Virus record (IMG/VR): IMGVR_UViG_3300036770_001498
Location: 1-35,913 of that record
Length of the DNA stretch: 35,913 nucleotides
Source of the DNA: a virus
Direction: 5' to 3' (one strand)
This document shows positions 13,410 to 19,211 of this stretch, piece by piece. Positions within the stretch are counted from its first letter, which is position 1. Each line of letters begins with the position of its first letter. The notes beneath the pieces are model-generated. The model ran no database searches. It was not told the origin of the DNA and saw only the letters and a program-made list of their open reading frames with translations. The translations under genes and the position numbers were made by a program.

Positions 13410-14129
13410 ATGCACTACACAATATACGAAACAACAAATATCATAACTGGTAAAAAATACATTGGAAAACATGTAACCAAAGATATTGATGATGATTATT
13501 TGGGATCCGGAATGATCTTAGTCAAAGCAATAGAAAAGTATGGAAAAGAGAATTTTTATAAAAAAATACTATTTGTATTTGACAATGAACATGACATGAA
13601 TCAAAAAGAAATAGAGTTGGTAAACGAAGATGTTGTAAATAGCAACGAGTATTACAACATCGCATATGGTGGTCATGGCGGAAATATAGTATTACGCCAT
13701 GACCACGAGCTATATGAATCAACAAGAAAAAAAATTTCAGAAGCTCAAAAGGCAAGATCATCTCATATGAGTGAGATAACTAAAGAAAATCACAAGTCTA
13801 AAAAAGTTGGAATGTATGGCAAATCTCAAAGTGAATATCAAAAAATGAGAGTTAGTGAGAGTATGAGAGGAAAGAAGAAGAAAAGAGAGTCTGTAGAGAA
13901 ACAAATAAAATCTCTTTTAGAAAAACTCAATTCTCCTGACTATATACATCCAAACAAAAATAAGAAGCGAACAGATGAGATGATAGAAAAAATGAGAGAG
14001 ATAACAAAAAACAGACCTCGCAAAATTTGCCCACATTGTGGTAAAGACATGGATGAAAGAAATTATGCGAGATATCACGGTGAAAAATGCAAGTTGAAAT
14101 ACGAAGATCATGTACCTCACCCACAATAA
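13410..14129 (+). CDS. GIY-YIG homing endonuclease (239 aa)
   Basis: The N-terminal GIY-YIG nuclease domain is visible as YTIYETTN (3-10), KKYIGKH (15-21), DYLGSG (29-34) and the EIELVN...YYNIAYGGHGGN block (67-92). NUMOD-like basic repeats (KKISEAQKARSS, GMYGKSQSEYQKMRVSESMRGKK) follow, for DNA contact. A C-terminal CCHC zinc finger is formed by C207, C210, H223 and C227. It is a free-standing selfish nuclease like the T4 Seg proteins, inserted between phoH and the next gene, in AT-richer DNA than its neighbours. It has its own AAGGAG and a TATAATAAAG box just upstream. Its 3' end overlaps the next gene. Confidence 0.9.
   Translation: MHYTIYETTNIITGKKYIGKHVTKDIDDDYLGSGMILVKAIEKYGKENFYKKILFVFDNEHDMNQKEIELVNEDVVNSNEYYNIAYGGHGGNIVLRHDHELYESTRKKISEAQKARSSHMSEITKENHKSKKVGMYGKSQSEYQKMRVSESMRGKKKKRESVEKQIKSLLEKLNSPDYIHPNKNKKRTDEMIEKMREITKNRPRKICPHCGKDMDERNYARYHGEKCKLKYEDHVPHPQ
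13629..13706 (+). other. Two tandem long inverted repeats inside the GIY-YIG gene
   Basis: GATGTTGTAA (13629-13638) pairs perfectly with TTACAACATC (13652-13661). Seven bases later GTGGTCATGGCG (13669-13680) pairs perfectly with CGCCATGACCAC (13695-13706). These are stems of 10 and 12 bp with loops of 13 and 14 nt, adjacent within the coding sequence for the end of the nuclease domain. Confidence 0.6.
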
Positions 14130-14892
14130 TTTCAAGAAACTGAATGAAAAGATAAACTCAAACGAGCACGTAAAGTCTTTCTTTCAGAATCTAAAAAATT
14201 ATAAGTTTGATTTCATAGAAAATTCTGTGAAAGTAACTAAAGACAGAGTGTATACTGATAGACATTTGATTGGTCAGAATAAATCTGATCATGCAAAAAA
14301 TGATATGTTGACTGTATTGTCTAGAATAACTACAAATTCTAATCTAATACAGAAATGCAAAAGTCAGTATTCACTCTGCGATAGATACGGATTTGCTATT
14401 GAAGTCGGCGATAAAGTAAATTACAGAATCTATTTTGAAACTGAAATGACTCCTTACAGAAAAGAAGTTGTCGCAAAAGACGGAAGAGATAGAACTGTAA
14501 CTATTACTGGATATAGATGGGACTCAGGAGAAGATCACAACTATGTGACAACAGAATATAGTCATTTACTTGACATAAGCAAGAGTAATATAAAGAGCGA
14601 ACTATCTAAGCTGGAATTGAAATATGTTCCAGCTTATTTTGACAAGCACGAGCTACTGAGATTCTATACAGTAAAAGAAGACAAGACAAAGCGCAATTCA
14701 CTGTGCTTTCAATTGAGAAATTTTACTGTAGATTCTTTGCGCGAAGAAATGACAAGTTTGAATAAAGATGCTACAATACACATTGACGAATACGGAAAAA
14801 CAAAGACAAGCAACATCTCATACGGTATAGACAAAAACGGAAATCTATTCTACACACACTACTTCCTATTATATAATGCAGTTTACTCATAA
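14110..14892 (+). CDS. Hypothetical protein (260 aa)
   Basis: No recognised family. The N-terminal part is helical and Asn/Lys-rich (NNFKKLNEKINSNEHVKSFFQNL). The middle is beta-like (YGFAIEVGDKVNYRIYFETEM, RTVTITGYRWDSG). It overlaps the end of the homing endonuclease by 20 nt and has no clear ribosome-binding site. The endonuclease insertion may therefore have replaced its original start, or translation is coupled. Its last codons contain a sequence resembling the early promoters. Confidence 0.7.
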   Translation: MYLTHNNFKKLNEKINSNEHVKSFFQNLKNYKFDFIENSVKVTKDRVYTDRHLIGQNKSDHAKNDMLTVLSRITTNSNLIQKCKSQYSLCDRYGFAIEVGDKVNYRIYFETEMTPYRKEVVAKDGRDRTVTITGYRWDSGEDHNYVTTEYSHLLDISKSNIKSELSKLELKYVPAYFDKHELLRFYTVKEDKTKRNSLCFQLRNFTVDSLREEMTSLNKDATIHIDEYGKTKTSNISYGIDKNGNLFYTHYFLLYNAVYS

Positions 14893-15535
14893 AGAAATAG
14901 CTCTGTCTGAACTCAGCACAAAGTCGCTTGACGGAAAGCGCTTTTATCAAACACCAGATGGAAAGCTCTATCCGTCAGTGACTACAGTAATGTCTTTATA
15001 CAACAAGAAAGAGATCATGGAGTGGCGGCAGCGAGTTGGTGCTGAAGAAGCAAATAAGATTGCAAGCAAAGCCGCGCGAAGAGGAACGAATCTACACACT
15101 GTCTGCGAGAACTATCTGCGCAACAACGTAGACATGAGCAAAGTAATGCCAACAACTTTGCAATTGTTCAAATCAATTCAGCCTTGGATTGATAAATATA
15201 TCAACAACGTGTATGCAATTGAAGCTCCACTGTATTCGGATCATCTTCGCGTCGGTGGGCGCGTCGATTGCGTCGCAGAGTTTGATGGTCAGATGGCTAT
15301 CATAGATTACAAGACCTCAAGCCGACAAAAAGAAGAAAGCAAGATTCAGAATTACTTTATGCAGTGCGCAGCGTATGCTGTGATGTTTGAAGAACGAACT
15401 GGAATTGCAGTGCCACGCATCGCAATCGTCATGGCAGTAGAGAACTCAGAGCCTTTGCTGTTCGTGAAGAAGCGAGACGATTACATTGAAAAATTCATCT
15501 CCTTGAGGAACAAATACGCAAAACTCAATCCGTAA
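14876..15535 (+). CDS. PD-(D/E)XK exonuclease, RecB/Cas4-like (219 aa)
   Basis: Single-domain nuclease found in T4-like aquatic phages. Catalytic signatures are RGTNLHTVCENYL (70-82), E117 (AIEAPLYS), GRVDC (129-132, D131) and IIDYKTS (142-148, D144 and K146), with the QxxxY helix at Q163-Y167. The LYPSVTTV segment near residue 32 is typical. It likely degrades or trims DNA during recombination or host genome breakdown. It overlaps the previous gene by 17 nt, and its ATG lies inside a TATAAT box. Confidence 0.85.
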   Translation: MQFTHKEIALSELSTKSLDGKRFYQTPDGKLYPSVTTVMSLYNKKEIMEWRQRVGAEEANKIASKAARRGTNLHTVCENYLRNNVDMSKVMPTTLQLFKSIQPWIDKYINNVYAIEAPLYSDHLRVGGRVDCVAEFDGQMAIIDYKTSSRQKEESKIQNYFMQCAAYAVMFEERTGIAVPRIAIVMAVENSEPLLFVKKRDDYIEKFISLRNKYAKLNP

Positions 15536-15548
15536 AGGAGAAACATCA

Positions 15549-15869
15549 ATGAACATAAACAGAATAGCCGTCGCAATCATTGTCACTATCACGTTGACAA
15601 TGATGTTCTATATGAAAAATGCTAAGGCCGAGCCTATGCAGTTGCAAAAGATTGTTTTTTGTGATAAACTAGAGAAAGTGGTATCAACTTTATCAAAAGA
15701 GTATGATGAAAAACCACTGTGGGCAGGCAAAGATGATGCGACTCAGTATGCTATTACATATAATGAAAAAACAAAATCTTGGACTATCATTCAATTTGAC
15801 AAAGACATAGCATGCATTCTAGGTACAGGTGAAGCTGGTCATCTGATATATTTTCCAAACTCAGTTTGA
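15549..15869 (+). CDS. Secreted or anchored small protein (106 aa)
   Basis: The N-terminal IAVAIIVTITLTMMFYM segment (6-22) followed by KNAKAEP looks like a Sec signal peptide with an AKA-like cleavage site near residue 27. The mature part has two Cys (FCDKLEK and IACILG) that could form a disulfide in the periplasm. Similar small exported proteins are common in aquatic T4-like phages; function unknown. AAAGGAG precedes the start. Its stop overlaps a late-promoter-like box. Confidence 0.75.
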   Translation: MNINRIAVAIIVTITLTMMFYMKNAKAEPMQLQKIVFCDKLEKVVSTLSKEYDEKPLWAGKDDATQYAITYNEKTKSWTIIQFDKDIACILGTGEAGHLIYFPNSV

Positions 15870-15875
15870 TAAATA
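15868..15875 (+). promoter_or_regulatory. Candidate late promoter box (GATAAATA) before tmRNA
   Basis: One base different from the T4 late consensus TATAAATA. By T4 spacing the transcript would start near 15881, about 15-20 nt before the predicted tmRNA. It is placed as expected for a dedicated promoter but is otherwise unsupported. Confidence 0.35.
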
Positions 15876-15895
15876 GTCACTTATGATCGTATGAA

Positions 15896-16182
15896 GCGAA
15901 GAGAAAAGTGTTGCGGACGGCGGTTCGATTCCGCCCAGCTCCACCAAAAGCATTCTATCTCAACCTGACGAGGAAGGATCGAAAGAACTAAAAAGAATGC
16001 TTCTGATGGGGCTGACCTGGTTTCGACGTGGCAAAGAGTAACAGAGTGGACGATCCGGTAGATGACGACCGTAAATCGCATAAAACTATAAATGCAAATG
16101 ATGCATATTTTGGAGACCTTCGCCTAGCGGCGTAAACTCCATGGGGTTTCGCTGGCTGTCCTTATTATCCAATCAGCCAGCA
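15896..16182 (+). ncRNA. ssrA: Circularly permuted (two-piece) tmRNA
   Basis: Transfer-messenger RNA, which with SmpB rescues stalled ribosomes and tags the nascent protein. The two halves are in reversed order. The acceptor piece comes first: GGAC, then the T-arm (GGCGG, loop TTCGATT, CCGCC; 15919-15935), CAGCTCC (15936-15942), A, CCA (15944-15946). After a 61-nt intervening segment comes the coding piece from GGGGCTGACCTGG (16008). GGGGCTG pairs with CAGCTCC and includes the G3-U wobble that alanyl-tRNA synthetase recognises. GCAA (16031-16034) can pair with TTGC (15911-15914) as the start of P2. The resume codon is GCA at 16094 and the tag is ANDAYFGDLRLAA, ending at TAA 16133-16135 inside a P5-like GGAG/CTCC hairpin. 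An 8-bp GC-rich hairpin (16151-16181) probably closes the coding piece. The exact 5' and 3' ends are estimates. Confidence 0.93.
15947..16007 (+). other. tmRNA intervening segment removed from the precursor
   Basis: It joins the CCA end to the GGGG 5' end. Its edges are complementary: AAGCATTCT (15948-15956) and AGAATGCTT (15994-16002), extending the acceptor stem by 9 perfect pairs. This is the layout expected for a permuted tmRNA precursor cut by tRNA-processing nucleases such as RNase P on the 5' side. Confidence 0.8.
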
Positions 16183-16208
16183 CTAACAACGAATGAGAGA
16201 ATATCAAA

Positions 16209-16751
16209 ATGGCACATCCTGAACAAAGACAATTTCTCAGAGAAATTAGGCAAAAGTTTCCTCAAGCATTCAAAACAAACTCTGTTCTTGAAGTGGGAAG
16301 TCTAAACATTAACGGAACTGTTCGCGACTTCATCATTGCAAACAAATACATTGGTATTGATGTTGGCGCTGGCAGAGACGTTGACGTCGTGTGTGAGGGT
16401 CACAGATACGATGATCCAGACGACAGTTTTGACACAGTAATCTCATGTGAATGCTTTGAACACAATCCGCACTGGAAAGAAACGTTCTCCAACATGCACA
16501 GATTGTGCAAGTCATCTGGATATGTTATAATGACATGTGCGACAGACGGAAGAAAAGAACACGGCACAACAGCATCACATCCGAACGATTCTCCACTGAC
16601 AATCGCGAACGGATGGAATTACTACAAGAATTTGAATGAAGCAGATTTTCGTGAAGCATTTCAGTTAGATGAGATGTTCTCTGAGTATGAATTTTCAGTC
16701 AACACAAAGAGTCATGACCTTTACTTTTGGGGCATTAAAAAGCCTGTTTAG
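16209..16751 (+). CDS. SAM-dependent methyltransferase, class I (180 aa)
   Basis: Motif I is SVLEVGSLNINGTVR, an EVG variant of the usual ExGxGxG. YIGIDVGAGRDVDVV gives the acidic residue after strand 2. FDTVISCECFEHNPHWKETFSNMHRLCKSSGYVIMTC covers motifs IV to VI of Methyltransf_11-type enzymes. The substrate is unknown; phage copies may act on sugars, tail glycans or small molecules. It starts just after the tmRNA and its end overlaps the next gene. Confidence 0.8.
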   Translation: MAHPEQRQFLREIRQKFPQAFKTNSVLEVGSLNINGTVRDFIIANKYIGIDVGAGRDVDVVCEGHRYDDPDDSFDTVISCECFEHNPHWKETFSNMHRLCKSSGYVIMTCATDGRKEHGTTASHPNDSPLTIANGWNYYKNLNEADFREAFQLDEMFSEYEFSVNTKSHDLYFWGIKKPV

Positions 16752-17244
16752 GGCAACGTTCATTTGCGCAGCAATTGCATTACCAACACTACTGGATTAT
16801 GAAGAAACTGAGTTTTACTCATATGATTTTATCCAGAGAGAAGTAAAAGTTGCGCAAAATGATTTGTATTGGCTTGCACTCAACATCTATCACGAAGCGC
16901 GAAATCAACACTTTTTTGGCAAGCTAGCAGTCGGCATAGTCACACTGAATCGAGTGCATAGTCCAAGATATGAAGACACAATTGAAAAAGTTGTCAAAGA
17001 GCATAAGCAATTTTCTTGGTATCACACGAAGAAAAAACATGCTCCAAAAGACATGGCTGCATGGAAAGACTGTCTTCGTATCGCAAAGCTGATATTGACA
17101 AGAAGTTCAGAGATTGATATAATGAAACATCATCTCAAATCGGTGACACACTATCATGCAACTTATGTGAGGCCAAAATGGAGCAAATCTTATCAGCGCG
17201 TAATTCAGATCGGAGATCACATCTTCTACAGGCAGAAAAAGTGA
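16714..17244 (+). CDS. Cell-wall hydrolase, SleB/CwlJ type (176 aa)
   Basis: The N-terminal hydrophobic segment (LFRATFICAAIALPTLL, about 10-26) fits a signal or signal-anchor sequence. The hydrolase domain follows: WLALNIYHEARNQHFFGKLAVGIVTLNRV with the catalytic Glu of the YHEARNQ motif, then KQFSWYHTKKKHAP and a C-terminal YHATYVRPKWSKSY...GDHIFYR. The family cleaves peptidoglycan as a lytic transglycosylase-like enzyme, so this may be the phage endolysin (signal-arrest type). The start at 16714 leaves the signal at the N-terminus; a longer frame from 16669 exists. Confidence 0.85.
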   Translation: MTFTFGALKSLFRATFICAAIALPTLLDYEETEFYSYDFIQREVKVAQNDLYWLALNIYHEARNQHFFGKLAVGIVTLNRVHSPRYEDTIEKVVKEHKQFSWYHTKKKHAPKDMAAWKDCLRIAKLILTRSSEIDIMKHHLKSVTHYHATYVRPKWSKSYQRVIQIGDHIFYRQKK

Positions 17245-17492
17245 TGACGACACAAAAAGAATTCACCGGCTTATCAATCATCACATCAAATGAGTTTGAG
17301 ACACGAATCAAAACTATAATGAAAGACAGATCATCAACAATGATCGAGTCTATCGTGATGTATTGTGAGATGAACAATATTGAAATAGAGACTGCTGCTG
17401 CGCTGATTTCGCCTAGAATGAAGAGTGAGATTGAATCTGAAGCAATCAGTTCACGAATGATTATCAGTAAGAAGGCAAGACTACCAATCTAA
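17244..17492 (+). CDS. 33: Late transcription co-activator gp33-like (82 aa)
   Basis: Matches T4-like gp33 in length, position and the core SIVMYCEMNNIEIETAAALISPRMKSEIESEA. In T4, gp33 bridges RNA polymerase and the sliding clamp to activate late promoters together with gp55. The order gp33-gp59-gp32 is as in T4. The start at 17244 is set by TGATG overlap with the hydrolase stop; a longer frame from 17178 lies inside that gene. Confidence 0.8.
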   Translation: MTTQKEFTGLSIITSNEFETRIKTIMKDRSSTMIESIVMYCEMNNIEIETAAALISPRMKSEIESEAISSRMIISKKARLPI

Positions 17493-17503
17493 CGCATCAG
17501 CAC

Positions 17504-18103
17504 ATGGAAGCACTTGACGCATACAAAACATATGTCGCACTGAAAAATCACTTTACACTTGACACATACGATTACTTCAAGTATAATAAGAAAGCGAGAG
17601 TAAGTCATGACTCTTTCATGAAGAGACGAGACAAAATCTTCTTCGCTAAGCTAGGTTCAAAGAAGTCAGATAATCTAGAATCGTTTCTAGTCGCAAACCT
17701 TGTTCAGAATCCAAAAGTTTGGATCGGAGAACTTCTCTCAGAAGATGCTGAGTCGCGATACTTAGATTGGAAACGCAAGCAAGAGTCACTGACGTATTTG
17801 TTCAAGAGCGAGATTGATTTTCTTTCTGAGTATGACACTGAAGAAAAGTTGAATGAGTTCTTCTCTGTACCCAAAGATGGTTCACATCCACGCATCTTTG
17901 TCATGCTAATGAGAAATGAAATCTCAGTAGAAACTTTTATAATTCTTGATAGAATATTGAATTTCTGCAAGAAGTATGATAGAATCTACAGTGATCCACT
18001 ATACAAAGAGATAAGGAATAAATGCAAAAAGTACCAGCCATTCTTAGAAGTAGATATGCAGAAGATGAAGACTCATCTGAAGCAAGTGATAGGAATAAGC
18101 TAA
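17504..18103 (+). CDS. 59: Loader of DNA helicase gp59-like (199 aa)
   Basis: N-terminus DAYKTYVALKNHFTLDTYDYFKYNKKARVSHDSFMKRRDKIFFAKL is typical of T4 gp59. The C-terminal helical domain (PRIFVMLMRNEISVETFIILDRIL) also fits, and the length is close to T4's 217 aa. The protein loads gp41 helicase onto gp32-coated DNA at forks and recombination intermediates. It lies directly before gp32, as in T4. Confidence 0.85.
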   Translation: MEALDAYKTYVALKNHFTLDTYDYFKYNKKARVSHDSFMKRRDKIFFAKLGSKKSDNLESFLVANLVQNPKVWIGELLSEDAESRYLDWKRKQESLTYLFKSEIDFLSEYDTEEKLNEFFSVPKDGSHPRIFVMLMRNEISVETFIILDRILNFCKKYDRIYSDPLYKEIRNKCKKYQPFLEVDMQKMKTHLKQVIGIS

Positions 18104-18121
18104 ATAATAGCACACAGAGTA

Positions 18122-18176
18122 GCAAATCTAAGATTTGCGCACTTCTCTTACCAAAAAAGAGTGAAGATAAGAGAAG
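18122..18176 (+). promoter_or_regulatory. Gene 32 leader with two hairpins
   Basis: In the 149-nt gap before gp32, GCAAAT (18122-18127) pairs with ATTTGC (18133-18138). Then CTTCTCTTA (18142-18150) pairs perfectly with TAAGAGAAG (18168-18176) around an A-rich loop. T4 gp32 represses its own translation by binding a leader pseudoknot; this structured leader could serve the same purpose. Confidence 0.45.
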
Positions 18177-18252
18177 CATACATAATGAATCATATGATGC
18201 AGTAAGTGGATAAGTCGTTTCATACATCGTAACATATAAAGGAAATACACAA

Positions 18253-19173
18253 ATGGCAATAAATTTCTCAGAACTAAAACGCGCACGTAATCGTGATCTA
18301 GAAAAACTAACCGCTCAAGTGACTAAACTTCAAGAGGGCGGTAACGAAAAGAAGAGCTACGAAGACACGCGATTCTGGAAGCCACAAGTAGACAAAGCTG
18401 GCAATGGCTTCGCTACAATTCGATTCCTACCCGCAGCGGGTGGCGAAGACATGCCTTGGGTTCAAGTCTTTTCCCATGGCTTTCAAGGTCCCACTGGGAA
18501 GTGGTACATTGAGAACTCTCTCACAACACTAAACAAGAAAGATCCAGTCTCTGAGTACAACTCAAAGCTCTGGAATTCTGGTCTAGATTCAGACAAAGAG
18601 ATTGCGCGAAAGCAAAAGCGCAAGCTCCAGTATATCTCTAACGTCTATGTTGTGAAGGATCCAGCTAACCCATCAAATGAGGGTAAAGTCTTTCTCTTCA
18701 AGTTTGGTAAGAAAATCTTTGATAAACTTAATGATCTAATGAATCCAGAGTTTGAAGATGAGACTCCAATCAATCCATTTGACATGTGGGAAGGCGCAAA
18801 CTTCAAGCTAAAGATTCGTAAAGTAGAAGGTTATCCTAACTACGATAAGTCAGAGTTTGATAAGCAAGCAGCGCTATCAGATGACGACGAAGAACTAGAG
18901 CGTATTTGGAAGAGCCAACACGCACTCAGCGAGTTCATCAGCGAATCTAACTTCAAGTCATATGACGAATTGAAGCAGAAGCTGTATGATGTTCTTGAGC
19001 TAGAAAATGATGACGTTGCTACAGTCAAGCCAACTGAGTCAATTTCACGCAAGCCTGACATTCAGAAGCCTGCGCCAGCTCAGAAAAAGAAGACAGTAGA
19101 AGACGAGAAGCCTTGGAAAGATGACGATGACGACGAAAGTCTGAGTTACTTCGAAAAGCTAGCTGAAGAGTAA
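18253..19173 (+). CDS. 32: Single-stranded DNA-binding protein gp32 (306 aa)
   Basis: The basic N-terminus (FSELKRARNRDLEKL) serves cooperative binding. The OB-type core has WYIENSLTTLNKKDPVSEYNSKLWNSG and LQYISNVYVVKDPANPSNEGKVFLFKFGKKIFDKL. An acidic tail (KDDDDDESLSYFEKLAEE) recruits partner proteins. The T4 zinc-knuckle cysteines are absent: the CPVC-like position reads DPVS (97-100) and the protein has no Cys at all. AAAGGA precedes the start and a shared terminator follows. Confidence 0.92.
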   Translation: MAINFSELKRARNRDLEKLTAQVTKLQEGGNEKKSYEDTRFWKPQVDKAGNGFATIRFLPAAGGEDMPWVQVFSHGFQGPTGKWYIENSLTTLNKKDPVSEYNSKLWNSGLDSDKEIARKQKRKLQYISNVYVVKDPANPSNEGKVFLFKFGKKIFDKLNDLMNPEFEDETPINPFDMWEGANFKLKIRKVEGYPNYDKSEFDKQAALSDDDEELERIWKSQHALSEFISESNFKSYDELKQKLYDVLELENDDVATVKPTESISRKPDIQKPAPAQKKKTVEDEKPWKDDDDDESLSYFEKLAEE

Positions 19174-19176
19174 GCA

Positions 19177-19200
19177 AAAGGGGATCGCAAGATCTCCTTT
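19177..19200 (+). terminator. Shared hairpin terminator between convergent units
   Basis: AAAGGGGATC (19177-19186), a GCAA tetraloop (GNRA type), then GATCTCCTTT (19191-19200), with one G-T pair. A short T-rich run follows on the + strand and AAAA precedes the stem, which reads TTTT on the - strand. It can therefore stop both gp32 and tape-measure transcription. Confidence 0.75.
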
Positions 19201-19211
19201 CTCTTTGTGCA

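Noticed and set aside
15881-16081. 66-codon - strand frame ending in WWSWAESNRRP-like sequence
   Set aside because: It is the antisense of the tmRNA acceptor end; such false proteins are a known artefact over tRNA-like genes.
16151-16181. 8-bp GC-rich hairpin as rho-independent terminator
   Set aside because: No T run follows; it fits better as the 3' structure of the tmRNA coding piece.
18022-18213. 63-codon + frame overlapping the gp59 end
   Set aside because: Half lies in gp59 in another frame and the rest is the structured gene 32 leader; no ribosome-binding site.
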